Below the pieces are notes generated by a model. That model did not search any database. It worked only from the letters and a program-made list of their open reading frames with translations, and was not told the DNA's origin. From Parapristionchus giblindavisi (Eukaryota > Nematoda > Chromadorea > Rhabditida > Diplogasteridae): a DNA stretch of 64,000 nt. Below, one piece after another: positions 1-10,696 of the stretch; the stretch's first letter is position 1, and each line of letters begins with the position of its first letter. The DNA lies in the NCBI GenBank assembly GCA_943737045.1, contig CALSFV010000389.1, positions 175,619-239,618 on the forward strand. The letters are read 5' to 3'. Position numbers and translations under genes: made by a program.

Positions 1-279
1 TTGCGCCTAGGTAAAAATGTACGCGAAATTGGTTTTGCAACCAAACTAATAAAAATATTAAGAAAAAAAGGCAAATCAATGATTTTATGACATTTTCTGT
101 TTTTTTCTGAATTATCTGTTTTTTTTCTGCTTTTTCAAAACAGAAATTTCTGTTTTCTGATTTCAGAAAAAAATAATTTTCTGTCCCAGCCCTGGGTATC
201 AGTATCAGACAACTATCGTACATCTAGCTTGATCTTTGATCTTTGATAAAGGTGCTAGGACTTAGACCAGCTAAGTTAT

Positions 280-377
280 GCTCCGTTGCCGAATCCCCCC
301 CCCCCCTTCTCCGAATAGACCGGCTCTTTCACGTTTCAAGATCTTCTCATATGCCGTATAATACAAAAGCGAGCAAT
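280..377. repeat. Half copy of a palindromic MITE-like repeat
   Basis: The run from the poly-C tract through 'tctttcacgtttcaagatct' to 'ccgtataatac' matches the right half of two complete palindromic repeats at 49111-49426 and 51005-51308. The flank 'aaaagcgagcaa' also sits beside the 49111 copy, in the opposite orientation, so the same locus was duplicated and inverted. No coding content is seen in bases 1-430. Confidence 0.5.
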
Positions 378-432
378 TTACTATTGGAAACTAAGAAAAC
401 ACCAGCACTACGATAAAACTAATCTTGCCCTG

Positions 433-574
433 TTGCCGTGTGCAAGAACAACGGGGAAAACCGTTTTCCGGGAAAATGTGACGTCATTAGCGTAGGCGGA
501 GGATTTTTGGAAAACGCCTCCGCCAACGCTAATGACGTCACATTTTCCCGGAAAACGGTTCTTGCATACGGCCA
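433..574. mobile_element. Tourist/PIF-like palindromic MITE, 142 bp
   Basis: A near-perfect palindrome bounded by CTG on both sides (430-432 and 575-577), a 3-bp target duplication of the CWG type used by PIF/Harbinger elements. The ends read TTGCCGTGTGCAAG and, inverted, TGGCCGTATGCAAG. Each arm holds a perfect TGACGTCA (479-486 and 533-540). The same family occurs at 14043-14193 and 60741-60889, with older diverged relatives inside gene introns. It is non-coding and would need a transposase supplied elsewhere. Confidence 0.7.
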
Positions 575-624
575 CTGATGTTTATCATTTATCTATTTTT
601 GTCTAATTATCTGTATGGTTTCAG

Positions 625-1207
625 AGTGGCTGGAAGCTCCTTTGCTCGACCTCAATCCGGTCACGAATCCGGTACGTAGCCTTTTATGATTATTTTTAAG
701 CTTCTCACCGTAACCAATCAAAATTAAATGAAATCAATCAATAAATCAATACTTGCAGACATCAATATGGCCTTCGACTCCTCCTCATCTCGATCAATCA
801 CTATTTGGCGGTCTCCTATCGTCTACAATATCCCATTCTCCTCGTCCAAACGCGGGAACGTCAGCGCCCTCCATGCCATCTCCCGGTCCTCTGCCTCGTC
901 CAGACGCGGGAACGTCAGCGCCCTCCATGCCATCTCCCGGTCCTCCGCCTCGTCCAGACGCGGGAACGTCAGCGCCTCCATGCCATCTCCCGGTCCTCCG
1001 CCCGGTTTCGAGCACAATCCGACAGTCGCGATGCTCTCGCGACTGTCGGCTCCATTGAACACGGGGGCCTTTGGCACACTATTTAGTGGAGATCACTTTG
1101 CCACGTGGGGACAGACGTCGTCTACGAGTGGGGGATGGGATCCCTTCATCTCTCGTCCATCCCCGTCTCATGATATTGATAATGATAAGAAGAAGAAGAA
1201 GGATTAG
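625..1207 (+). pseudogene. TMEM131-like C-terminal exons, copy A (frameshifted)
   Basis: Two exons are visible. The first is 625-671 (acceptor TTTCAG, donor CCG|GTACGT) and encodes 'WLEAPLLDLNPVTNP'. The last runs from 759 (acceptor TTGCAG) to a TAG at 1205-1207. The last exon opens 'TSIWPSTPPHLDQSLFGG', is Ser/Pro-rich and ends in a lysine tail, 'DIDNDKKKKKD'. The same exon lies on the minus strand at 50394-50735 in an uninterrupted frame. Here a 54-bp coding repeat is tripled and the third unit has lost one C near 975, so the beginning and the end of the exon are in different frames. The 159-residue open frame starting at 728 is therefore a hybrid of a wrong-frame start and a right-frame end. 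Assignment to TMEM131 comes from linkage with the other exon sets, not from this tail itself. Confidence 0.6.
843..1003 (+). repeat. 54-bp coding minisatellite, three units
   Basis: Units start at 843, 897 and 951. In the host frame each encodes an 18-residue Pro/Ser-rich unit containing 'GTSAPSMPSPGP'. The third unit is 53 bp because of a single-base loss ('gcgcctcc' for 'gcgccctcc'). The minus-strand copy at 50394-50735 has one unit, so the tandem expansion is private to this copy. Confidence 0.8.
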
Positions 1208-1605
1208 ATACCCCAATAATAGTAGTAGTTGATTACTGTATATTGTATACTGTAGTTTCGTTCGTTTTCGTTTCGCTTGTGTTGTTCTACACGACCTCCC
1301 TCTTCATATTACCTTGTCCCTATGTCTACCTATCTCTTTCTGAGAATATGATCTGCCAAGTCCCTGGACTGCTACTATAACTGCTGCTAGGTCCCGATCA
1401 CTTCCCCCCTCAAACTACAGTATGATTCGTCTACTTACCCCCTTCTTCCACTTCCCATCGATACCTCGTATCATTATCGATCCATCAATCAATCAATCGA
1501 TCGTAGGCACAAGATTATGATCTCTCTACGTCCTCTCTCATTCATCCGTTTTACCGTAGTCTCTCCCAAGCTTTTCCCCTGCTCTGAATTATCACTAAGA
1601 GTGTG

Positions 1606-2448
1606 TGTTTTGTTGTTTTTGTTTCCCGCCTCACATCCCCTCATCGATTAAGTCAATGCTCCCAGAGTATTTTAAATCGATCGAAAGAAAGATTTTAAAT
1701 GGAGAAGAAAATGTTATCGTGGCGTTTAACATAAACACATTTTGAATGAATCGATATTCATGTTGTGATACATTACAATACACAGATTACAGATCCTAGA
1801 CAATGCATCTTTCGTTATTGTCACATGCGAAATGCCCGTTTTCAGTATTTACAACTTTATTGAATATACACTGATTGCAGATCCTAGATTTCAAATCCCG
1901 AATGCATCTTTCGTGATTGTTATATCTTTTCACTATTTACTACTTTTTTGAATATGCATCTACTCACACAATATAGAAAACAAAAACCAAAAAAAACAAA
2001 AAACCGTAGATATCAGTTTATCGGTAGCATAGAGCAAAGAGTAAGAACAAGGCACGAATATTGCTACAAATACAAGTGTGATATAGAAGTGATATTAGGC
2101 AAACGATATAGAAATCTGTGGAACGTTTTGGCAAAAAATCTACGTAAGGACAACTGCGATCTAATTGAAATATTAGCAATTACAATTTCGTTGAGACACG
2201 GACTCCACAGGTTTTTGTAGCGGGCCCAATGCGTTTGTTTTGTTTTGGTATTATTGTGAAACACTAATTGGGTTGGTTGAAACTTTTCAACTTGAAAGGT
2301 TATAGAGGCAGTGGAAGGCAGTGGCTTATTGGTGAGCCTCATGGTCTATAGTTGATCTTTGATCTCTGTTTGTTTTGGAACCAGTTCATCACTGGCATGC
2401 GTGTACTTTTTGCGCTATTTCGCGTATAAATGTCTAGCCCCTATCTCT

Positions 2449-2501
<53 letters not shown>

Positions 2502-3347
2502 CCTCTTTCTCTCTCTCTCTCTCTCTCTCTCATTTTCTCATTCTGTCTGATAGACAAAAGTTAGAGAAAGGTATGTGACTGCTCAATGTTTTTTTCGTTT
2601 CACAATGAATCTACAAAGTACTGTGTGGGCACTTCATAATCAGTGATGTACTGCAATTGCATTTGTATTTTTTAGACTTCCACCTTTTCTAAAATTAGTG
2701 AGGATGAAGCAACCTGTGAATGAGTGTCCATTATGAGACATGAAGGCGGCGGGTTGAATGGTTTATACGTTAGTGACTTGCTGTCCAATTGCTGCGTGCT
2801 TGAAAATGCTAGTAGCACTCATAGGTGATTTTGAATGATAACCATGGTGTGGCATTCTGTTCTAACTAATGTCTTAGGTCGAGAAGTACGTTGCAAACTA
2901 CCTCATTTTGGGATTTTTTGATGTTGAAAATGGCCGCGGTTTGAGAGTTTTTTTGCGAAATTCTGACTTCAATTTGAACTCTGTAACGTAGCTTTTCGAC
3001 ATATGGCTGCTCTTAATGCCTGTCTGTCTCTGATTCTATCAACCACTCTCTTCTCCCTCTCATTCTGTCTGTTAGGCACAGTTTAAAACTGACTCGAGAA
3101 GGAAAATATTTTTTCTCGTTTCGCAAAGGGACGGTGCACTGACCCATTTCCTAGCAAACTTCAATGCGATTGCATAAACTGAGTGTGTCTGAATTTTGTA
3201 TTTTATTATTGTGACAAGCGCCATTCATCTACCGGAGTAGTAGGGATGAACTGTGGATGAGTGGGCGCTGAGACGTGAAAGCGGCGGGTAGTATCTCGGT
3301 GGCAGGGATGCTTTTAAGTGATCCTTACGGTTGAAGGGGGAACGCTA
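1606..3347. repeat. Dispersed non-coding segmental duplicate, copy 1
   Basis: Much of this stretch recurs around 6664-7260 and 16850-17620, and more distantly around 13540-14360 (inverted), 37320-38050 and 39380-40760. Shared landmarks are 'cgcctcacatcccctcatcg', 'aagagtaagaacaaggcacg', 'tttttgcgctatttcgcgta' and 'gaaagcggcgggtagtatct'. The 37.3-38.0 kb copy lies just after a TMEM131-like exon, so this is probably intronic or flanking DNA of the same amplified unit. The 1208-1605 interval holds nothing I recognise. Confidence 0.55.
2449..2530. repeat. (CT)n microsatellite
   Basis: Near-pure CT dinucleotide run. The equivalent positions in paralogous segments also carry CT or GA runs (15198-15268, 17372-17430, 40540-40620), so the tract is ancestral to the segment. 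Confidence 0.9.
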
Positions 3348-5217
3348 TATGAGAGCCTGTCTGAGGGAACTCACATATGAGGTGACATAGCGAAAAATAA
3401 ATATTTTTGTTTGATGTGGAATGAAATAGTACACTGCCAGGTGACCTCAGCCACACATATGAGAAAGTTTGATTATGTGTCTGAAGGTTACTGTAAGCGA
3501 AAATGTTCATTTGGTAGAAAAAATTATTTCGGTTCCCAAGCATCCGATCGACTCGGGAGTGATACCAATCGATTCCTCGAGCGAATACAAGCAACTTTTA
3601 CTCCGATCGCTTTTTAGTCAGGACTTCGAAGAATCGAGTTATTACGAAAACAAAGTTTTGAACGTTAATTTCTATACGACGGTTCTCTAGGAGGAAGAAA
3701 TTAAATTTGCTTAAATCGTTCTACACTTAATTAGCTACCTTATATTTAAATATGAAGGCAAACAAACCTGGTCAAATTTGGTTACGAAAGCAAAATATGA
3801 CAGGAACTCGGTAAAAAAGTCACTTCACGATCCTTAGTGCGCTTGTCATACTGTAGACACCTGTCTCTTTTCACGGCTCTATGCCCGGACTCTCCCTATA
3901 GGTTTAATTTATTTCGTTTTTACATGTTTTTTTTTACTTAAAATTAAAACACACACTAGGGGGAAAACATTTAAAAACGGAATAAATTGAGCAAGAATAA
4001 ACCAATTAATGGTGCCGGGTATAGATCTGTGAATAAGAAAATATGACAGAGCACCAATTGCTATAGAACCTTTTTAAAGAAAGAAGAAAGTAAATATGCT
4101 TAAAACGTTCTACATCTAATACCAAACCTTATATTAAAATATGAAGACCAACAAAAGAGGTCAAGTTTGTATTTGAACGCAAAATATGACAGTGACTCAG
4201 TCTAAGACTACTTCACGATATTATTTTGGTGCCTTGTCACTCTGGTGTTGAAATCCATGCATGATCACGGATACGAGTATAATCATGCATGATTCGACAA
4301 TAAATGCATGATCATACATGGGATATCCACGGTTCGATATCATACAGGGATTCTTCGTGATCGTGTATAGATTTTCCGTGATCTTGCATGGAGCCTCAAA
4401 ATCCACGCATGATCACGGATAACCCATGCATGATTCGAGTATTTTCCATGCTAGATCATGTCATTAATTGCACGAATTTTACTTGAATCATGCATGGATT
4501 CAAACGCCAGAGCATATTGTCTTATTCACGGCTCTATACCCGGCCCCATTAATTGGTTTATTTTTGCTCAATTTATTCTGTTTTTAAATGTTTTCCCCCT
4601 ATTGTGTGTTTTAATTTTAAGTAAAAAACATGTAAAAACGAAATAAATTAAACCTATAGGGGGAGTCCGGGCATAGAGCCGTGAAAAGAGACTGGTGTCT
4701 ACAGTATGACAAGCGCACTAAGGATCGTGAAGTGACTTTTTTACCGAGTTACTGTCATATTTTGCTTTCGTAACCAAATTTGACCAGGTTTGTTTGCCTT
4801 CATATTTAAATATAAGGTAGGTAATTAAGTGTAGAACGATTTAAGCAAATTTAATTTCTTCCTCCTAGAGAACCGTCGCAGAGAAATTAACGTTCAAAAG
4901 TTTGTTTTCGTAATAACTCGATTCTTCGAAGTCCTGACTAAAAAGCGATCGAAGTAAAAGTTGCTTGTATTCGCTCGAGGAATCGATTGGTACCACTCCC
5001 GAGTCGATCGGATGCTTGGGAACCGAAATAATTTTTTCGACCAAATGAACATTTTCGCTTACAGTAACCTTCAGACACATAATCAAACTTTCTCATATGT
5101 GTGGCTGAGGTCATCTGGTAGTGTACTATTTTATTCCACATCAAACAAAAATATTTATTTTTTGCTATGTCACAACCCCCGGTCAGAATGTCAATTCACT
5201 CAGACATGCTCTCATAT
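3348..5217. mobile_element. 1.9-kb foldback element with about 0.7-kb arms
   Basis: The left arm runs from 'atatgagagcctgtctgag' to about 4045. The right arm runs from about 4515 to the inverted match ending near 5217. Both arms can be followed base by base; for example 'gtttgatgtggaatgaaata' at 3410 matches inverted sequence near 5130. The core (about 4230-4510) has many short palindromes built on ATGCATGATCA. Open frames in the two arms are mirror copies with no recognisable domain, and no transposase is present. It sits inside the shared segment, which breaks at 'aacgctatat' compared with 38040. No clear target duplication was found. Confidence 0.7.
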
Positions 5218-6663
5218 GTATGTCAAAGGCACATTCGTGCTAATTTGAAACTCTCCGCTCTGGCCTCATTCTCTCGCTTTCTTTGTCTACTAGAGAGCGT
5301 GGTGAGAGCGGAGAGCTTGGGGAGTACCTTTAGAGTTTTCAGCGGTGGCATGTATCGTGCAGCAAGGCTGTGAAATAAGAGAACTATTAACTAAGTTATG
5401 CAAGAAAAAAATGAGAGGAAAAATTGTTGTGGGAGAAAGTTCGTATACAATTAGATAAGTTACCGCAATAGCACTATCGGACCGATAGAATACGCTATGC
5501 ACATGGCATATTAGAAAACGTGAATATGATGGGTGACAATGGGCGGTGTAGATGACTTTTTATTTATTTATTTGTTTATGTGTTTATTTATAAATTTGTT
5601 TGTTTATTTATGATGAGCAATGGGGTGGAACAATGGATGCAATTGTTGGTGATAAGAAGCATCTTTCGTTCACTTGTTATAGTATGTTTCAGTTATCTCC
5701 TTACCTTCCTTCTACCGGGGATGATGGAATATACTGGAATATACTGTGCAAATGAGCTTATGACAAAACCGATATGGCTTAGTGGGTAGAGCTTTTGTGT
5801 ATCTATCCGAACCTCGTAGGTTCGAATCCCGCCCAGTGCAAATCAACTTTGCCGATTTTTCGTAATGCAAGAGCCTTCAAGCCAAAGTTAAATGTAGGGA
5901 TTTATCTTCATTGAACCGCCGTGATTGATGGATTAGTATTCAATGTTCTGAAAACGTGGATACGACATGTGGCAAAAGGCCGGGGGGAATGAGAGAGATT
6001 ATGAGAGGGAAGGATAGGGGGGGGGGATTAAAAACGTTCCTTGTTTCTTATCCATCCCATTATTTCATTCATTTGTTATAGTTTGTTGTATATCTATCCC
6101 CATATTGCCGGGGATGATATAATACACTGTGCAAATGAGCTTATGATGAAACATGGATATGACGGGTGGCAAAAACGGATGAGAGGGATACGATTGAGTG
6201 ATTAAAAGCGTTGCCTGTTCTTCCAGTCGCTATGCGTTGTGGGATGGGAGATGTAGTGTTGAAAAGTGAGGAAATGGAAGAAAAAGGATCGAGAGAGCTA
6301 TTCAAAACTTTTTTTTAACTATAGAGAGGAAGTACTACAAGGAAACTTGGTTTGTTTGCAGTGCTTGGATGTGATGTACTTGCTTTAGAAAATATAAGAT
6401 AATATATTTACCGTTTCTTGGATAAGAGAAAATAACGATATTCTATGTAATATGCATGTATTGATTAAAAAGTAAGAACGAAGAAAAAGCTGCAATATCT
6501 GGTTCTTTTTCTTCGTGAAGCCAATGAATTGTGGACAAGTTAGACAGATGCTAATTTATCAAAACGTTTCTGTAAAAGTCACCATAATCAGGTGAATACT
6601 AATGAGTGAAATATATGATTGGATAGGGCGAAGGATAAGCCTGGTGGTTTGTTGTTTCGTATG
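5218..6663. other. Non-coding stretch with internal duplication
   Basis: No gene is seen. A segment with 'accggggatgatggaata' and 'ctgtgcaaatgagcttatga' (about 5690-5765) recurs near 6107-6150 as a diverged tandem copy. Bases 5240-5300 resemble, inverted, the sequence after the foldback at about 22815-22860 ('gagagtttcaaattagc'). A tRNA-like module is listed separately. Confidence 0.5.
5767..5841 (+). other. tRNA-like module (pol III A and B boxes), probable SINE relic
   Basis: TGGCTTAGTGG at 5775-5785 fits the A-box pattern TRGYNNARNNG, and GGTTCGAATCC at 5819-5829 is a perfect B box, 44 bp apart as in a tRNA. The acceptor arms do not pair ('ccgatat' against 'ccagtgc'), so a working tRNA gene is unlikely. 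A tRNA-derived SINE or tRNA pseudogene is the better reading. Confidence 0.5.
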
Positions 6664-7260
6664 GGGGCGTTTTGTTGTTTTTGTTTCCCGCCTCACATCC
6701 CCTCATCGATTAAGTCAATGCTCTCAGAGTATTTGATATCGATCGAAAGGAAGATTTTAAATGGAGAAGAAAATGTTATCGTGGCGTTTAATATAAACAT
6801 ATTTTTGAATGAACCGATATTCGTGTTATAATGCATCCACAATGCGGATGACATTATCTCAGATCCTGGAAAAATGCATGTTTCGTTATTGTTACATGAG
6901 AAATGGTATTTACAACTTTTTTTTGAGTATGCATCTACGCACATACAATAACCGTATACAATCATATTCATAGAATACAGTAATCGTGAAAATCCGTTTA
7001 TCGGTTGCATAGAGCTGAGAGTAAGAGCAAGGCACGAATATTGCAACAAATATAAGTGTGATATAGAAGTGATATTAGGCAGAAGAAATTGAAATATGTG
7101 GAACTTTTTTTGGCCAACTATTCGCAAGAAGTGTTGTTGAAATATTAGCAAATATTATTTCGTTCAGACATGGATCCCAGAAGTTTTTGTTGCATGCCCA
7201 ATGCCTTTGTTCTGTTTTGATTTTATTGAGAAACACTGTTTTGGTTCTCTGGTATTTTCA
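6664..7260. repeat. Dispersed non-coding segmental duplicate, copy 2
   Basis: Starts 'gttgtttttgtttcccgcct' exactly as at 1610 and stays recognisable through 'gagtaagagcaaggcacga' and 'tgccttgttctgttttgatt'. It is diverged by substitutions and small indels and has no coding potential. 7260-7740 holds nothing I can name. Confidence 0.6.
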
Positions 7261-8686
7261 AACTAGTAGTTTACTTATATTTCCCAGTTGATTTCATGTT
7301 CCAAAGATATTACATAGGGATGTGTTCGAACCAAATATGATTATCCTCTAGCTGGATTGATAATACTATTTGCGGCTCGTTGAGCGATCAACTCCAACTT
7401 CCTTAGCCTTGACAGATTCTTGGGTATGGGTTTTGATTATGAGAAATAAAAAGAGTGCGAGAGCAGCACTCCCTCTCATAGTCGCACCTGTCACCTGTCG
7501 GGTTCATGTTTCAAGGATAGTAAACAAGATGTCGCGAGAACCAAATTCGATAGTCTTGAATCTTCGACAATTGACGAATAGATAGTAATAATAACATTTA
7601 ATAGCCACATTATCGGTTGATTGCGTGATTATGCTCCCTACCGTAAACTTCTCATAATCAGATCGTTGACCTTCGGTGTACACTAGCTTTCTTTCATATA
7701 AATAAATCGATAATTACCGTAATCCTTACCGTAACCCTGTTACAGATCCCTTACGATCGAGGGCGACGATGGTTGTCTGCACGAGGGTCTACCTGCCAAC
7801 TCTCGTCACGCCGTCAGAATCCGCTCACTACTGCCCTTCTCCGTCCCCATCTACAACGCCTCACTGCCCGTGAAAGCGGCCAATCACTTTACGGTAGGTC
7901 AACGGGGCTACTGTGGGTTACGGTAGTTTATGATTGGTTAGATGATTGCTTTGCTTCGTACTCATTTTATCAGTTTTATAACTTGTTTGACATTACCCCT
8001 GCTCCATAGTTAGTTGTAATGAAGAATGTTAGAAACGGGATTCCACCGGGTTGTGCTACTTTCTTACGGTCATACGCCTTTAAAAGTCATCTCACTGTTC
8101 TCCGTCAGGGTACCGTATCCGGAGATGACGCGGTTGCTAATTCGCGGCTCTATGCCGCTGGCGCTGGAGGCGGCCGAACTGTCGAAGTGGCGGCAAGACG
8201 AGAGAAAGGAAGTGGTACGGTGGATTTATTGATTTTATTGTAGAGTTTTTAGTCATTTCGATTGAGAAAAAAAAAGGTTTTTCCCATTTTCGTATGACAG
8301 CGTTTATATTCTTGTTTTTCAACTTTTCGAACATTCCTTATAAGAACGATAAATCGTTGGCTTCCGAAATCAAGCGTTTGAAATTGGGTAATCACAATTT
8401 GTAGTTGATAAAAAACCTGTTGAATTCGCGTTTCTGATATGATATGTTGTTTTCACTTTCCTGTATGATTGAATAGGGTTCTAAACAACAATTCTTTAAC
8501 ACTGACCATGTCCGCATATCATAATCCACATTATTGATTGATTGCAGGTGGACATTGTGATTCCTCCTCGATCGATAATCTACTTTGATCTACTCCTTCG
8601 GGTGCTCAATGAGGACGTCGCCTCGGGCAGTGGGCGGAGTTTGTGATGCGAACGGATCACGAGACCAGAGTGTATCCGATACTGTA

Positions 8687-9190
8687 CAGTACAGCAGAAT
8701 CCCGCCCTTGACATGGGATCCCCGGGGTGTCCCGGGGTGTCCCCTCTGTCCCCTCGATTTTTACGCTGTGAATTAGGAATATGAGCTCTTCAAATAGGTT
8801 GCATTCTTTTACTCCAGGTTTGACCGAATTTATCACGGAAAGATTGGAATTTTATAAATTACGTAGCCTGAGAAAAAATATTGAAAAATTTAATTTCTTT
8901 CAATTTTTAACGAATGCCGCGCGAAAATTTTGAAGAAGTCGCGCACGCTCGGCAAATTCTATCGCAAAGTGACTTCGATCCAGCATTTCTTTTCCTTAGC
9001 ACAGTTGAGTTGACAAGCTTTTAAAAAATCCAAACTTTCCTTGATAAATTCGGTCAAATCTGGAGCAAAACAACGCAAACAATTTGAAGAGCTGATATTC
9101 TTTATTCACAGCGTAAAAAATCGAGGGGACAGAGGGGACACCCCGGGACACCCGGGGATCCCATGTCAAGGGCGGGATTCTGCTGTACTG
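8687..9190. mobile_element. pogo/Tc1-like MITE, 504 bp, inside a coding exon
   Basis: Terminal inverted repeats of about 80 bp begin CAGTACAGCAGAATCCCGCC and are flanked by TA on both sides (8685-8686 and 9191-9192). Removing the element restores 'gatactgtatgag', as in the paralogous exon at 47164-47297. A CAGTA start with a TA target duplication is typical of Tc1/mariner and pogo/Tigger families. There is no internal transposase. Confidence 0.85.
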
Positions 9191-9253
9191 TATGAGGTAA
9201 GGAGTGGTTGATGAGTTCATATAGGTGTAATGAAACTTGAACGAGACGGGATA

Positions 9254-9417
9254 GGTATCCATGAACGGTGGCAGACCGTTTGCCGACAAACGTGACGTTA
9301 GAAGCGTAAGCGGAGGCGTCCCCTTTTGCTTGTGACGTCACGTTTGCCGGTAAACGGTTCGTTTATGCGCTTGTGACGTCACGTTTGCCGGTAAACGGTT
9401 CGTTCATGGATACGGCC
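9254..9417. mobile_element. Old diverged Tourist-like MITE in an intron
   Basis: Palindrome from 'ggtatccatgaacgg' to 'ccgttcatggatacg' style ends, containing TGACGTCA and 'gcgtaagcggaggcg'. The right arm is duplicated in tandem ('gtgacgtcacgtttgccggt' occurs twice). Relatives sit in the same intron of the other copies near 24073, 46975 and 60618. Confidence 0.65.
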
Positions 9418-10696
9418 TCTGGAGAAGTCTTTACGTGATCTTTCTCCTTATTGTTTTAAAATATCGAGCGTATAGCAGTAAAGAGACACGCACATTGTGT
9501 CTAAATGTTACCCGTGACATGAAATCAACTGGTCACTGTGTGCCTATCAATGATCGTTCGTTTCATTGTCAGGTGTCCAAGGGTCGTCTGGTGGCCATAC
9601 CATCCACGCTCAACTTTGGCAAGACCCATCCTGGTCGTGTGTCCTACCGTACGCTACAGGTACAGTAATCTGGAATATTGACTGATCCTACTGTAGCTGT
9701 TTCACTCGATGAATCAATCAATAATCGCGTCCTACTGTAGATCTTCAATTCGTTCGACGAGGACATGATCGTGACGGAGATTCGACCGGCTGCAGGCGAC
9801 AAGTCTGTGTACATAGAGCCGGTCGCAATCCCCGAGGGCTCGTCGCATCTGCTGCGATCAGGCCGATTCACCACTCTGGTACGGTAGCCGGTTTTGGGCC
9901 TACTGTAACCGTGGGGTACTGTATCCGATAATATTAGTACAGAATAGGGGCTCGAGCTTACTGTAACCGTGGGGTACTGTATGTGGTAAAATTAGTACGG
10001 TAGCCGGTTTAGGCACTACTGTAGACGAGGGGTAATGTATGCCACAATATTTATTGATTTGCTTTCAGGGCAAGGTGCTGTTGATGCCTCCGATGGATTG
10101 CGCACACGACTACTTCTATCTGGGCCTGCGCGTGCCCACACCCGGTGAATTTGCGTTTCGAGTGGTGCATATGGGGTTGTGGATGTCGTTTCTTATGTTG
10201 ATTCAGTGTAGTGCGAGAGGAAATACTAATCATTGTTCCTCATAATATTCTTTCTTAAAACAACTTCAACTTTTTTCTTATGTTAAGACGATTTAATGTA
10301 GAATTTAGGCTTTCTATGTAAAATAGTACTTTTTTTGTCTTTCAAAAAAGGTTGGACATGAAATACAGAATTAATATAGGGACACATAAAATACAATGCC
10401 ACAACGATGTGGTAAGGATAAAATTTTTAGTGTAAAAATAATCTAACAATTACTCTTTTTGCAGCGAATCTGCCGGTAAATTTTGCCGAATTGCCCATGT
10501 CGGATGGTCAATGGTTCGCGCACGGCCTCACTCTGCCCACTAATCTGGCCGATATAGACTAGTATCTGTACAAACGGGCGAGGGTCAAGTACAATGCGCT
10601 AGTGTCGCGAGGACGACATCTGGTCAACTCGAGTCTGGCTCTGCATACGACCAGAGCGAAGCATGTGCAGGTACTGTTGATACTACGGTAGGGAAG

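Larger units (their letters stand above)
7746..10670 (+). pseudogene. TMEM131-like central exons, copy D
   Basis: Seven exons are in the expected order. They are 7746-7893 ('LPFSVPIYNASLPVKAANHF'), 8086-8211 ('VPYPEMTRLLIRGSMPLALE', 5' end lost at a breakpoint), 8548-9196 ('VDIVIPPRSIIYFDLLLRVL', split by a MITE), 9573-9659 ('VSKGRLVAIPSTLNFGKTHP'), 9741-9878 ('IFNSFDEDMIVTEIRPAAGD'), 10069-10144 ('GKVLLMPPMDCAHDYFYLGL') and 10465-10670 ('NLPVNFAELPMSDGQWFAHG'). Joined exon phases agree (9573 to 9741 in phase 0; 10144 to 10465 splitting an Ala codon), so this was a real gene. It is dead here: one G is missing near 8635 ('gcagtgggcgg' for 'gcagtggggcgg'), a 504-bp MITE sits in the coding part, and a TAG replaces a Ser codon at 10560-10562. 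The pattern 'NFG...NSFDEDM...' fits a PapD-like beta-sandwich of the TMEM131 family. Confidence 0.75.

Noticed and set aside
843..1003. CRISPR-like array
   Set aside because: Units are contiguous with no spacers, in a eukaryotic coding exon. No CRISPR array exists in the window.
728..1207. A 159-residue protein with RRGNVSAL repeats
   Set aside because: It is a wrong-frame reading of the coding repeat joined by a 1-bp deletion to the correct C-terminal frame.
5767..5841. Functional tRNA gene
   Set aside because: The A and B boxes fit but the acceptor stem does not pair and the T stem is weak. The same holds for the modules at 21967, 55346 and 27039.
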